A DNA stretch of 64,000 nucleotides from Arthrobacter antioxidans (GTDB lineage: Bacteria > Actinomycetota > Actinomycetes > Actinomycetales > Micrococcaceae): assembly GCF_023100725.1 (NCBI RefSeq), contig NZ_CP095501.1, positions 186,001 to 250,000 of the forward strand, read 5' to 3'. The notes under the pieces were generated by a model. That model worked only from the letters and a program-made list of their open reading frames with translations, ran no database searches and was not told where the DNA came from. Each line of letters starts with the position of its first letter. Position 1 is the first letter of the stretch. The position numbers and the translations under genes were made by a program. This document shows positions 33,317-42,781 of the stretch, piece after piece.

Positions 33317-35572
33317 ATGGTCTCGTTCGTTCATCCACGAATGCCACGACGAGCACTGGGAGCGGCGGCAGCGGCAGCCGTCGCTGCAGCAACGCTTGTG
33401 GTCATGCCGGCAGCTGCGGCACCCGAGAACACACCGATTCGGCAGGTGGAATACCTCGACCGCGCCCCGGTTGCCGTCACGACCGAGGGGGGAGTCTACG
33501 TTGGCTGGCGCATGCTCGGCCTCGACGCCGATTCGATCGGCTTCCACGTCTACCGTGACGGTGTTCGCATCACTGACACCCCGATCACCGGCAGCACGAA
33601 CTTGCTCGACGCGGAGGGGACTGGTGCTTCGGTCTACCGTGTGACCGCGCTGATGGACCAGCGTGAAGTGACTGTCACTGACGAGTTCCTTCCGTGGGGT
33701 GATCAGTCCCTGGACATTCCGCTTCAGCGTCCGGTAGGCGGCACGACTCCGACGGGTGAGGCATACGAATACGAAGCCAACGATGCGTCCGTAGGTGACC
33801 TCGACGGTGACGGAGAGTACGAGATTGTTCTCAAGTGGAATCCGACGAACGCGAAAGACAACTCACGCTCGGGCTACACCGGGAACGTCTACCTCGACGC
33901 CTACAAGCTTGACGGTACCCGGCTGTGGCAGATTGACCTTGGCCGCAATATCCGCGCGGGAGCGCATTACACGCAGTTCCAGGTGTTCGATTACGACGGT
34001 GATGGCCGAGCCGAAGTTGCGATGAAGACCGCTGACGCCACGGTCGACGGTGCCGGAACGGTTATCGGCGATGCGGCGGCGGATCACCGCAACACGAGCG
34101 GCTACGTCCTGACCGGACCCGAGTACCTGACTGTCTTCGAGGGCGCGACAGGTACGGCTCTCGACAGTGTCGACTACGTACCGGCGCGGGGAACGCTGTC
34201 GTCGTGGGGTGACACCTACGGAAATCGGATGGACCGATTCCTCGCCGGCACCGCCTACCTCGACGGCGAGAATCCCAGCATGATTTTCAGCCGTGGGTAC
34301 TACACGAAGACCTATATCGCCGCGTTCGACTTCGTCGACGGCAAGATCGAAGAACGCTGGTTGTTCGACTCGACCGCTGCCGGCAGCCAGTTCTCCGGGC
34401 AGGGCAACCACAACCTTTCCATAGCGGATGTCGACTCCGATGGCGCCGACGAGATCGTCTTCGGGTCGATGACGATCGATGATGACGGTACGCCGCTCCA
34501 CACCACCGGCCTCGGTCACGGTGACGCCATGCACGTCACCGATCACGTTCCCTCCCGTGACGGGCTCGAGGTCTTCGCAGTGCACGAGAGCATGCCGAGC
34601 AGCGGCCAGCGAGCGGCTACGATGCGCGACGCGGCGACGGGTGAGATCCTCTGGTCCATCCCCGGTGCACGTGACACCGGCCGTGGCGCTGCAGGCGATA
34701 TCGATCCGACGCACGAAGGCAACGAGGCATGGGCGATCGGAGGCACCTACAAGTACAACTCGAAAGTCGGATCGCTCCGCGCGGCAGACGGCGCTGACCT
34801 CGGCACGAGCATCCCTGCGGCGAACTTCCTGACCTGGTGGGACGGGGACCTGCTGCGCGAGATAACCGACCACGACTACACCGATCCGGCCGAGCTGGCC
34901 ACCGGTGCGACGCCGACCATCTCGAAGTGGAACTGGGAGTCGAAGACGGAAGAACGGCTGCTCACGCTCGACGGCACGCTTACCGGCAACGGCACGAAGG
35001 GCAACCCGGCACTTCAGGCCGACCTGTTCGGCGATTGGCGCGAGGAACTCGTCTACCGCAGCGCCGACCACTCGTCGCTGAAGATCTTCACCACAACCGA
35101 TGTCACTGAGCACCGGATCCGCACTCTGATGCACGATCCGGTGTACCGGCTCGGCGTAGCGTGGCAAAACACCGCCTATAACCAGCCTCCGCACACGGGC
35201 TTCTTCCTCGGCGAGGGAATGGAGACGCCGCCCGCTCCGAACATCGCCTATGTGAACGCCCCGGTACTCGACGAGACAGCACCAGTCGTGACGGGGATCA
35301 AGGACACCAAGGTAGGTGCGAAGCGCGGTCTTGTGGTCGACGTTCGAGCACAGGATGCTGAGTCGGGTGTCCGCTCGCTCACCGTCAGCTTCAACGGACG
35401 AGAGCTCACCGGGGTGAACGGCCGGTACGAGCTCCCCATCGAAGGCCTCAAGGGCAGCTTCGAACTCAGCGCGACCGCGGTGAACCACGCCGGTATCGAA
35501 ACCACAGCGACAGCCGAGATCACCGTGCGACCAGGTAACGGCAAGCCCCAGGATCACGACAAGGAGAGCTGA
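33317..35572 (+). CDS. Secreted rhamnogalacturonan lyase (PL11 type)
   Basis: A 751-residue extracellular enzyme that cleaves the rhamnogalacturonan-I backbone of pectin by beta-elimination. A signal peptide (Ala-rich, about residues 1-35, ending near AAAAPEN) is followed by the PL11 beta-propeller, with calcium-type repeats such as DLDGDGEYEIV, DYDGDGRAEV and DVDSDGADEIV. The C-terminal 90 residues form a beta-rich accessory domain. The ATG at 33317 has AGGGAGA at six bases. GC is lower than in neighbouring core genes, consistent with transfer. No transporter for the product is in the window. Confidence 0.92.
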   Translation: MVSFVHPRMPRRALGAAAAAAVAAATLVVMPAAAAPENTPIRQVEYLDRAPVAVTTEGGVYVGWRMLGLDADSIGFHVYRDGVRITDTPITGSTNLLDAEGTGASVYRVTALMDQREVTVTDEFLPWGDQSLDIPLQRPVGGTTPTGEAYEYEANDASVGDLDGDGEYEIVLKWNPTNAKDNSRSGYTGNVYLDAYKLDGTRLWQIDLGRNIRAGAHYTQFQVFDYDGDGRAEVAMKTADATVDGAGTVIGDAAADHRNTSGYVLTGPEYLTVFEGATGTALDSVDYVPARGTLSSWGDTYGNRMDRFLAGTAYLDGENPSMIFSRGYYTKTYIAAFDFVDGKIEERWLFDSTAAGSQFSGQGNHNLSIADVDSDGADEIVFGSMTIDDDGTPLHTTGLGHGDAMHVTDHVPSRDGLEVFAVHESMPSSGQRAATMRDAATGEILWSIPGARDTGRGAAGDIDPTHEGNEAWAIGGTYKYNSKVGSLRAADGADLGTSIPAANFLTWWDGDLLREITDHDYTDPAELATGATPTISKWNWESKTEERLLTLDGTLTGNGTKGNPALQADLFGDWREELVYRSADHSSLKIFTTTDVTEHRIRTLMHDPVYRLGVAWQNTAYNQPPHTGFFLGEGMETPPAPNIAYVNAPVLDETAPVVTGIKDTKVGAKRGLVVDVRAQDAESGVRSLTVSFNGRELTGVNGRYELPIEGLKGSFELSATAVNHAGIETTATAEITVRPGNGKPQDHDKES

Positions 35573-35586
35573 GCGGGAAAGACCGG

Positions 35587-35622
35587 GGACGGGCGGCGGG
35601 GCCGGTGCCTCGCCGCCCGTCC
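35587..35622. terminator. Hairpin terminator after rhamnogalacturonan lyase
   Basis: A perfect 12-bp stem (35587-35598 with 35611-35622). There is no T-run. Confidence 0.65.
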
Positions 35623-35710
35623 TGGTGATCCTGGTCAGCCCTGGTCGTGATCGCCGGTGTGGGTCGCTGGCCACGCAGCGACCACGGAGGCAGTCGTCGT
35701 GCGGGTTCAG

Positions 35711-36046
35711 TCAAGAGTGTTGGGTTCCGGGAGGCCGGTACTTGATCTGCTCGGCCTTGCGCATGGCTTCCATCGCCTCGTCGACGGTCAGGAGCACTGT
35801 CGTCTCGAGCGAGCTCAGTGCGCCGCCTCCGCTGATCGCCAGTGCAACCGACGCCATGGAGACGTTGTCGGGAGCCTCCCATAGGTTGTAGCCGTCGTGG
35901 GCGCCGAAGGCGTACCAGAATCCGTGGAGCTTCCCTCCGACGGACTCGATGTACGCTCGGGCGGCTTTCTCGCGGTCCTCGGGAGCGTTGATCAGCCTCG
36001 CCCAGGTCTCCGGTGTGTAGCTGAACTTCGACAGGTAGAGCGGCAT
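35711..36046 (-). CDS. GYD domain protein
   Basis: A 111-residue protein of the GYD family: MPLYLSKFSYTPETWARLI at the start and the name-giving AHDGYNLWEAPD near residue 48, then AISGGGALSSLETTVLL. It forms a ferredoxin-like dimeric fold. The function is unknown. GGGACGAG precedes the ATG. It appears to be transcribed alone. Confidence 0.88.
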   Translation of the reverse strand: MPLYLSKFSYTPETWARLINAPEDREKAARAYIESVGGKLHGFWYAFGAHDGYNLWEAPDNVSMASVALAISGGGALSSLETTVLLTVDEAMEAMRKAEQIKYRPPGTQHS

Positions 36047-36158
36047 CGTCTCGTCCCTTCATTCACTGCCGGACGTGCGGATCCACCAAGAATGGCAGCT
36101 TGCACCGAGGCCAGCAATGGGTACGGGTACAGCCTCATCCGGGGCCGCGATCGTCCCC

Positions 36159-36926
36159 TCAGAACAGAGGCCAAGGCACGGCGGACATCTCACCTCTCGG
36201 ACCAGGAAACCGCCCGGTCGCGCGTAAGGCGGCACAGCGTGCGGCGAGCGACGAGACCTCCTCGGCGGTGAGCAGCTCCGCCAAGTGTCGACCCAGGACA
36301 CCCCGCAGTCCTTCGCTGACACGACCGACGCCCTCGAGTTCGTCGGCCGTCAGCTCATCGCCGATCCACCCCCACAGCACCGTCCGCAGCTTGTGGTCGC
36401 GGTGGAACGTGAGCCCATGGTCCACGCCGTAGCGGTGCCTGTCCGCGACGGCGAGGATGTGGTCGCCCTTGCGGTCGGCATTGTTGACGACGGCGTCGAA
36501 CACAGCCATGCGCCTCAGTACCGGGGTGTCCTCATGGACCAGGGCGACCATCCGCCCCGTCTCGTCCTGGCCTTCGAGGACCTGCTTCCAGCCGGCCTCC
36601 GGCACGTCGTCCGCCGCGACGAGGTCCACGGCGCTCTGGTCGGCATCCGTTTCCTGCCAGAGCTGCACCATGCCCTCGCCGAACGGACCGTCGCGCAGCC
36701 AGGTGCGCGGCACGATGTTCCAGCCGAGGACCTCCGACACCTGATAGGCAGCGACCTCCCGGTGCGCCAGGAAGCCGTCGGGGAAATCCCACAGCGGCTT
36801 CTCGCCCCGGATCGGCTTGTACACGACCGCCGTCTCGCCGATGCTGCCCAGGAAGGTGGCGTTCGACGCCGTCGTGATGCGGCCGGTGAGCGTCAGCTCG
36901 GCGGTCACGAGGTCGGGCGCCGGCAT
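36159..36926 (-). CDS. SCO1664 family protein (PI3/4-kinase-like)
   Basis: A 255-residue protein of the actinobacterial SCO1664 family, distantly related to phosphatidylinositol 3/4-kinases: AVVYKPIRGEKPLWDF holds the likely nucleotide-binding Lys (about 37), VFDAVVNNADRKGDHIL resembles a kinase catalytic loop, and YGVDHGLTFH the metal-binding segment. Substrate unknown. It is the last gene of a conserved three-gene actinobacterial set and overlaps the DUF3090 stop by four bases (ATGA). Confidence 0.9.
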   Translation of the reverse strand: MPAPDLVTAELTLTGRITTASNATFLGSIGETAVVYKPIRGEKPLWDFPDGFLAHREVAAYQVSEVLGWNIVPRTWLRDGPFGEGMVQLWQETDADQSAVDLVAADDVPEAGWKQVLEGQDETGRMVALVHEDTPVLRRMAVFDAVVNNADRKGDHILAVADRHRYGVDHGLTFHRDHKLRTVLWGWIGDELTADELEGVGRVSEGLRGVLGRHLAELLTAEEVSSLAARCAALRATGRFPGPRGEMSAVPWPLF

Positions 36927-37474
36927 CAGACCTCGGGGATGGCGCAGATGTGCCCGTCGGCATCGATGGGCTGCCCGCAGATCACGCAGATCGGACGGCC
37001 CGCTCCCACGATCTCCCGGGTGCGCTTGGTGAAGGCACGGGCGGTCCCCACCGGCATGCGCACCAGCAGCATCTCGGACGCATCGGCCTCATCGTCGTCG
37101 AGCAACGCGGCGTCGTCGTCGGTCTCGGGTAGCGGGTAGGCCTCGATGACCACCTGAGCCGTCGCCGGATCCCACCCCAGGCTCATCGCGCCGGTGCGGA
37201 ACTGCTCCTCGACGGTCTCGAGTTGGTCGTTGTCGACCAGTTCGATGGGCGTGCTCGTGGGAACGCTGAAGGGATTGCCGTCCAGGGTGCTGAGCTCGTC
37301 GAGGATCTCGTCGATCTTCTCGGCGAGCAGCGCCGACTGCTGCTTCTCCAGCGCGATACTCACGAGCTGGGACCCCGAGCGCACCTGCAGGTAGAACGTA
37401 CGCGCCCCCGGGAGGCCGATGGTGCCGACGACAACGCGGTCAGGCCAGGCGAACTCGTGAACAGTTGTAGGCAT
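36926..37474 (-). CDS. DUF3090 family protein
   Basis: A 182-residue protein matching DUF3090: RVVVGTIGLPGARTFYLQVRSG in the N-terminal third, and a C-terminal zinc-binding-like pair of motifs CVICGQP and HICAIP. The function is unknown. It lies nine bases after the phosphatase gene and is coupled to the SCO1664 gene. Confidence 0.92.
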   Translation of the reverse strand: MPTTVHEFAWPDRVVVGTIGLPGARTFYLQVRSGSQLVSIALEKQQSALLAEKIDEILDELSTLDGNPFSVPTSTPIELVDNDQLETVEEQFRTGAMSLGWDPATAQVVIEAYPLPETDDDAALLDDDEADASEMLLVRMPVGTARAFTKRTREIVGAGRPICVICGQPIDADGHICAIPEV

Positions 37475-37483
37475 AGAAGTATT

Positions 37484-38191
37484 TTAGGCCGACGAGGTGC
37501 GTGTCGCCGTCGGCCCTGCGCCGCCGCCCACCGGCGCATCGCCGGACACGGTGCCCTTCGCCAGCCACGACAGGTCCCCGGCGTCGGTGTTGGTCGCGTG
37601 CACGCTCGGCCGGCTGGAGCCGTACTGCACGATCGACACCGAGGCGGGGCCCACGCTGATGCGCTGGAACAGGTCGAGGTGCATGCCGTAGGCGTCCGCC
37701 AGGACCGACTTGATGATGTCGCCGTGGCTCACCGCCACCCACACGGCGCCGGGCCCGAATTCGGCTTCGAAGGCTGCATCGTGGCGTCGGATGGCCGCCA
37801 CCGACCGCGCCTGCATCGCGGCCATGGATTCGCCGCCGGGAAAGGTGACGGCGGACGGCTGCGACTGCACCACCGGCCACAGGGGTTCCGTGGCGAGATC
37901 ACTGAGCAGGCGGCCCTGCCACTGGCCGTAGTCGCACTCGGTGAGATCGGGATCGATCGGCGCATGCGGGGTGCCGGTCTGGCGATCGAGGATGAACCGG
38001 GCGGTCTGCTGGCACCGCTCGAGGGGGCTGGACACCACGCCGACCACGGGCACGGCGGCGAGCCGGTCACCGGTCACGGCGGCCTGGTCGCGCCCCGTCT
38101 CGTCCAGGCCGACGCCGACGGTCCTGCCGGCCAGCAGGCCGGTGGCATTCGCTGTGGTGCGGCCGTGCCGCACGAGGATCACTGTCGCCAT
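37484..38191 (-). CDS. Histidine phosphatase, MSMEG_4193 family
   Basis: A 235-residue phosphoglycerate-mutase-like phosphatase. The catalytic RHG is at 8-10 (ILVRHGRTTANA), with SSPLERCQQTA, a Glu in the active-site loop, and the second His in WVAVSHGDIIKSV. It heads the conserved phosphatase-DUF3090-SCO1664 operon of actinobacteria, which often adjoins mycothiol synthesis (mshC). That gene is not in this window. Substrate not known. Confidence 0.92.
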   Translation of the reverse strand: MATVILVRHGRTTANATGLLAGRTVGVGLDETGRDQAAVTGDRLAAVPVVGVVSSPLERCQQTARFILDRQTGTPHAPIDPDLTECDYGQWQGRLLSDLATEPLWPVVQSQPSAVTFPGGESMAAMQARSVAAIRRHDAAFEAEFGPGAVWVAVSHGDIIKSVLADAYGMHLDLFQRISVGPASVSIVQYGSSRPSVHATNTDAGDLSWLAKGTVSGDAPVGGGAGPTATRTSSA

Positions 38192-38276
38192 CCACCCAGC
38201 CTAGCCACCCGCCCCACGGCAGTGGCCGCTCGCGCCCCGGGAATGCGCACGGCCAGGCGTACGCTAGGCTTTTCAT

Positions 38277-38380
38277 ATCAAGGGGAGTACTCCCGTCTGT
38301 GATCGGCCCGTCAATACGGATGCACTGAAGCATCCCGGGCCCATCGGTTCCGGTTCCGTCCGGGCGGAGGAGACCTTGGC
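38277..38380 (+). ncRNA. yybP-ykoY (manganese) riboswitch
   Basis: The leader shows the class landmarks in order: AAGGGGAGTA at 38280-38289, CCCGTCAATAC at 38308-38318, and GGAGACC near 38368-38375. The closing P1 helix is CAAGG (38279-38283) with CCTTG (38374-38378). Known members bind Mn2+ and control TerC/MntP-type proteins, and a terC gene follows. A promoter -10 (TAGGCT) lies just before it. I did not fold the whole RNA. Confidence 0.85.
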
Positions 38381-38415
38381 GCCTATGTCCGACGCCTACC
38401 CTTTGGAGTACCCAC

Positions 38416-39498
38416 ATGCAGGTGACCCCCACGATCTGGCTGATCACGATCGCCGTGACGATCCTCTTCTTCGTCTACGAGTTCTTCGCGCACGTGCGCA
38501 CACCCCACGAACCGACCATCGGTGAATCGGCCCGCTGGTCCGCGTTCTACATCGGCCTCGCCCTGCTCTTCGGCGTGGGCATCGGCATGGTGTCCGGCTG
38601 GGACTTCGGCGGCGAGTACTTCGCCGGCTACCTCACGGAGAAGGCCCTGTCGATCGACAACCTCTTCGTGTTCCTGATCGTGATGACCGGCTTCGCGGTC
38701 CCGAAGAAGTACCAGCAGAAGGTGCTGATGGTCGGCATCATCATCGCGCTCATCCTCCGCGGCGGGTTCATCGCCATCGGCGCGAGCCTGATCGAGAACT
38801 TCTCCTGGATCTTCTACATCTTCGGTGCCCTGCTGCTCTTCCTGGCCTACAAGCAGGCGTTCGGCAGCCACGACTCCAACCCGGCCGACGGCAAGTTCAT
38901 GCAGCTGGTCCGCCGCGTCCTGCCGGTCACCGACGAGTACCACGGGGACAAGCTCACCGTGAAGAAGGGCGGCAAGCGCTTCGTCACCCCCATGCTGCTC
39001 ACCATCATCGCGATCGGCTTCGTGGACCTCATCTTCGCCGTCGACTCCATCCCCGCGATCTACGGCCTGACCAACGAGGCGTACATCGTCTTCACGGCCA
39101 ACGCCTTCGCCCTGATGGGCCTGCGCCAGCTGTTCTTCCTCATCGGCGGACTGCTCGAACGCCTGGTCTACCTCGCCCAGGGGCTCGCCGTCATCCTCGC
39201 GTTCATCGGCGTGAAGCTCGTCTTCCACGCCCTGCACGTCAACGAGCTGTCCTTCATCAACGGCGGGCAGCCGCTCCTCTGGGTCCCCGAGATCCCCATC
39301 TGGTTCTCGCTGCTGTTCATCGGCGCCACCATCACCGTCGCCACCATCGCGAGCCTGCTCAAGACCCGGGGCGACGACGCCAGGAACGACCGCGAGACGG
39401 TGCGGGACGAGCCGGTGATCGCCGCCGACCCGGAGGATCGCACCGACGGTCCGCCGGTGGACGAGACCACGGGCTCGACGCGCGGCGCCGCCAAGTAG
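38416..39498 (+). CDS. TerC family integral membrane protein
   Basis: A 360-residue membrane protein with about nine helices. EKALSIDNLFVFLIVM (about 75-90) and VDLIFAVDSIPAI (about 203-215) contain the paired acidic residues of TerC. TerC/MeeY/Alx proteins export manganese. The leader riboswitch supports a manganese role here. TTTGGAG precedes the ATG. The C-terminus is a charged tail. A large hairpin follows. Confidence 0.93.
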   Translation: MQVTPTIWLITIAVTILFFVYEFFAHVRTPHEPTIGESARWSAFYIGLALLFGVGIGMVSGWDFGGEYFAGYLTEKALSIDNLFVFLIVMTGFAVPKKYQQKVLMVGIIIALILRGGFIAIGASLIENFSWIFYIFGALLLFLAYKQAFGSHDSNPADGKFMQLVRRVLPVTDEYHGDKLTVKKGGKRFVTPMLLTIIAIGFVDLIFAVDSIPAIYGLTNEAYIVFTANAFALMGLRQLFFLIGGLLERLVYLAQGLAVILAFIGVKLVFHALHVNELSFINGGQPLLWVPEIPIWFSLLFIGATITVATIASLLKTRGDDARNDRETVRDEPVIAADPEDRTDGPPVDETTGSTRGAAK

Positions 39499-39506
39499 CA
39501 ACAGTT

Positions 39507-39551
39507 CGACGGCCACCGGTACCCCATCTGCGGGGGTGCCGGTGGCCGTCG
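39507..39551. terminator. Long hairpin terminator after terC
   Basis: A 19-bp stem with one wobble pair (39507-39525 with 39533-39551) has a 7-base loop. Confidence 0.75.
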
Positions 39552-39702
39552 GCGTATCCGGCCCGGACGGTACCGCAGTTCGGCACGGCGCGGTCCTCCC
39601 CGCCCCTCCGGCGCGTATTCCGTCATGGTTTGGACGGAACCACGGACTCTGGCGTTGACTGGTACGTACCCGGTGGAGCGCCGGCGCCCTCAAGGAGACA
39701 CC

Positions 39703-40533
39703 ATGACCACCTGGCTGATCACCGGCTGCTCGACCGGACTCGGTCGCGCCCTCGCAGAGGCCACGCTGCAGCGCGGCGACAACGTGGTGGCCACCGCCCG
39801 CGATGCCTCGACGGTCGAGGATCTCGCAGCGAAGTACCCCGACGCGGCGCTCGCCCTCTCCCTCGATGTGACGGACCCCGGCCAGGTGCAGACGGCGGTA
39901 CAGCGTGCCACCGAGACGTTCGGCGGGATCGACGTGCTGGTCAACAACGCCGGCTACGGATACCGCGCCGCCGTGGAGGAGGGGGATGACGGCGACGTGC
40001 GCACCCTGTTCGACACGCACTTCTTCGGCACGGTGGACATGACCAAGGCCGTCCTTCCCCAGATGCGTTCCCGCCGCTCGGGCACCATCGTGAACCTGTC
40101 CTCGATCGGCGCGAGGATCACCCCGGCCGGGTCCGGCTACTACGCGGCCGTTAAAGCCGCGATCGAAGGACTCACCGGGTCACTGCGCAAGGAGCTGCAA
40201 CCCCTGGGTATCACGGCGATGGTCGTGGAACCCGGTGGATTCAGGACGGACTTCTCCGGCCGATCCCTCCGGCAGTCCGCGGAAGCCATCGACGACTACG
40301 CCGACACCGCGGGCAGGCGCCGCAAGGAGAACGACACCAGCCACGGGACGCAGCCCGGGGACCCTGCCAAGGCCGCAGCGGCCATCATCACCGCGGTGGA
40401 TTCCACCGACGCACCCGAAGTGCTCATCCTCGGGGCCGACGCGACCACCGCCCACGCCGACGTCCTCCGGGCGCAGCTCGCCTCGCTCGAGACCTGGCGG
40501 CACGTCAGTGAGAGCACCGGGGTGGACGACTAG
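39703..40533 (+). CDS. Short-chain dehydrogenase/reductase
   Basis: A 276-residue classical SDR. The cofactor motif TGCSTGLG is at 8-15, NNAGYG at about 84-89, the catalytic Ser in LSSIG and the YxxxK (YYAAVKAA) near residue 147. AAGGAGA precedes the ATG. Substrate unknown. The NAD-dependent epimerase-like gene follows on the same strand after 68 bases with a matching ribosome site, so they may be co-transcribed. Confidence 0.9.
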   Translation: MTTWLITGCSTGLGRALAEATLQRGDNVVATARDASTVEDLAAKYPDAALALSLDVTDPGQVQTAVQRATETFGGIDVLVNNAGYGYRAAVEEGDDGDVRTLFDTHFFGTVDMTKAVLPQMRSRRSGTIVNLSSIGARITPAGSGYYAAVKAAIEGLTGSLRKELQPLGITAMVVEPGGFRTDFSGRSLRQSAEAIDDYADTAGRRRKENDTSHGTQPGDPAKAAAAIITAVDSTDAPEVLILGADATTAHADVLRAQLASLETWRHVSESTGVDD

Positions 40534-40601
40534 CTGCACCAGTCCGCCCCCTGCCTTCCGGCCGACACACCGATCGACCCGCATCAACCCGAGGAGACAC
40601 C

Positions 40602-41486
40602 ATGAAGGTCCTGATCACCGGCGCCCATGGAAAGGTCGGTCGCGCCACGACGCAGGCGATGATCGACGCCGGACACGAGGTGCACGCCACCGACCTCACG
40701 CGGCCCGGCTTCGAACGCAAGGCCGACGACGCCCCCAGGTACACGATGGCGGATCTCACCGACGCGGGGCAGGCCTACGCCGTCGTCCACGGCGCGGATG
40801 CCGTGGTGCACATCGCCGCGATCCCCGAGCCGACCGGCAACCCGCCCCACATCGTGTTCCAGACCAACCTGATGGCCACGTTCAACGTGCTCGAAGCGGC
40901 CATCCGCTTCGGCGTCAAGCGCTTCGTCTACATCTCGAGCGAGACCGTCCCCGGGTTCTTCTTCCCCGAGCGTGACTTCCTGCCCGACTACGCCCCCGTG
41001 GACGAGGAGCACCCGATCCACCCGCAGGACCCCTACGCCCTGTCGAAGCATTTCGGCGAGCAGCTCATGGACGCCGCGGTGGCCCGGGCGGACATCCGGT
41101 GCATCTCCATCCGGCCCAGCTGGGTCCAGTTCGAGGGCAACTACGAGCACAACCTCGGGCCGCAGATCCGCGACGCCTCGGTCCTCAGCCCCAACCTCTG
41201 GAGCTACATCGACGTCTACGACCTGGCCGACGCGATCGTCCTCGCCACCGGGTCGGACCTGCCGGGGCACGAGGTCTTCTACATCGCATCCCCCGACAAC
41301 GTGGGCGGCTACGACTTCGCCGAGATCCTCACGAAGTACTACGGCGACCAGATCGAACTGCGCGGACTGGACCGGACGGACGCCTCGGGCATCTCCAGCC
41401 GGAAGGCCCGGGAGCTGCTCGGGTGGGAACCCCGGCGGTCATGGCGTGACTACCTCGATGCGGACGGGAAGGCCCTCCCGAAGTAG
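40602..41486 (+). CDS. NAD-dependent epimerase/dehydratase family protein
   Basis: A 294-residue extended SDR. TGAHGKVG (6-13) binds NAD, followed by VHIAAIPEP, a YISSETV segment and the catalytic YALSK (about 145-149). It resembles uronate dehydrogenases and UDP-glucose 4-epimerase-like proteins acting on sugars. The substrate cannot be fixed. GAGGAGA lies before the ATG. It converges with the antiporter gene 20 bases downstream. Confidence 0.88.
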   Translation: MKVLITGAHGKVGRATTQAMIDAGHEVHATDLTRPGFERKADDAPRYTMADLTDAGQAYAVVHGADAVVHIAAIPEPTGNPPHIVFQTNLMATFNVLEAAIRFGVKRFVYISSETVPGFFFPERDFLPDYAPVDEEHPIHPQDPYALSKHFGEQLMDAAVARADIRCISIRPSWVQFEGNYEHNLGPQIRDASVLSPNLWSYIDVYDLADAIVLATGSDLPGHEVFYIASPDNVGGYDFAEILTKYYGDQIELRGLDRTDASGISSRKARELLGWEPRRSWRDYLDADGKALPK

Positions 41487-41506
41487 TCCGCGATCGGCGG
41501 CGCATC

Positions 41507-42718
41507 CTACGGCCGGGCGGCGGGAGGGTTCGACGTCGACGCCGCCCGCCCGTACCGCGCGGCCAGCGGCGCGGCGCTGAGCCCGTGGGCCAGGACGCTG
41601 AGGAGGATGGTGACGGCGATGACCGCCACGGCGTCGTCGGCCTCGGGCCCGAGCGCCTCCAGCGCGAGCAGGGCGAACACGATGGACGCCAGGCCGCGCG
41701 GGCCGAACCAGCCCACGAACAGCACGGTGTTGCGGTCCAGGCCGGAGCCGATCAGCGACAGGGCCACGGGGACCATGCGCACCACCGTGAGGCTGAGCGC
41801 CGCGTAGACGACGGTCAGCACGGTGATGCGGTCCAGCACGATGGCGACGGTGACGGCGCCGAAGACCGACCACACGAGAATCGACACCAGGCTGCTCGTC
41901 TGCTCGAGGAACACGAGCTCGCCCTCGGCGCGGGGGCCGGCGAACCTGCCGAACGCCAGCCCTGCGCAGAAGGCCGCGACGAAGCCGTTGCCGCCCACCT
42001 CCACGGCGCCGGCGTAGGCCAGCAGGGCCAGGGCCAGGACGCCGATGCCCAGGAACTCCTCGGCGGCGCTCCCGCGCCGACGGGCGCGCCGCAGCAGCCA
42101 CCCCCCTGCGCCGCCGACCGCCGCACCCGCCGCCACACCGATGAGCAGCGTGATCACCGCAGACCCGGCACCCTCGGCACCCTCCACGCCGGCGGCAGCG
42201 GCCGCTCCTGCGATGGCCAGCAGGACCACGGGGGTGGTGATGCCGTCATTCAGGCCGCTCTCCACGGTGAGCAGCCTGCGGATCCGCGACGGCACGGCCG
42301 GGTTCGTCACCACGGGAAGCCCCAGGGCGGCGTCCGTCGGGGCCAGCGCCGCAGCCACCACGAAGGCCAGCCACAGTCCCTGCTGCGGGAACAACCAGGC
42401 GGCCAGCGCCCATCCGGTCACGATCGTCAGGGGCAGCCCGACGCCCAGGAGCCGCACGAGCCGACCCACGTCCTCGCGGAGCTGCTGCACCCGCAATCGG
42501 GCAGCGTCGGAGAAGAGCACCCACACCAGGGTGACCTCTACCAGGGGAGCGAACGTCTCGGGAGTCGTGGAGCCGTCCACCAGGCCGAGCCCCGCGAGGG
42601 CCCCTCCGAGGACGAGGAACACGATCGACGGCGTCAGATCGGCCCGTTGCAGGCGCGCCGAGACCAGCGCCCACCCGAAGAGGGCCGCGGAGATGAGGAC
42701 GAGGGTCACCTCGTTCAT
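41507..42718 (-). CDS. Cation:proton antiporter (CPA1/NhaP type)
   Basis: A 403-residue transporter with about twelve helices. ALAPTDAALGLPVV contains the transport Asp, and SGLNDGITTPVVLL carries the ND motif of electroneutral CPA1 antiporters. WFGPRGLASIVFALL is another family block. It would exchange Na+ or K+ for protons. The ATG at 42718 has AGGAGG. It is the last gene after the YbdK-type ligase on the same strand (63 bases). Confidence 0.9.
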   Translation of the reverse strand: MNEVTLVLISAALFGWALVSARLQRADLTPSIVFLVLGGALAGLGLVDGSTTPETFAPLVEVTLVWVLFSDAARLRVQQLREDVGRLVRLLGVGLPLTIVTGWALAAWLFPQQGLWLAFVVAAALAPTDAALGLPVVTNPAVPSRIRRLLTVESGLNDGITTPVVLLAIAGAAAAAGVEGAEGAGSAVITLLIGVAAGAAVGGAGGWLLRRARRRGSAAEEFLGIGVLALALLAYAGAVEVGGNGFVAAFCAGLAFGRFAGPRAEGELVFLEQTSSLVSILVWSVFGAVTVAIVLDRITVLTVVYAALSLTVVRMVPVALSLIGSGLDRNTVLFVGWFGPRGLASIVFALLALEALGPEADDAVAVIAVTILLSVLAHGLSAAPLAARYGRAASTSNPPAARP

Positions 42719-42781
42719 GGGGGACCTCCTGGCGCGTCGGTGCACTGCGCCCGGGACCGGGGAGGACCGCCGTCCATCAGG

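Noticed and set aside
33863..35674. Minus-strand frame of about 600 codons across the lyase
   Set aside because: The plus strand encodes a complete PL11 enzyme with signal peptide. The antisense product has no motif.
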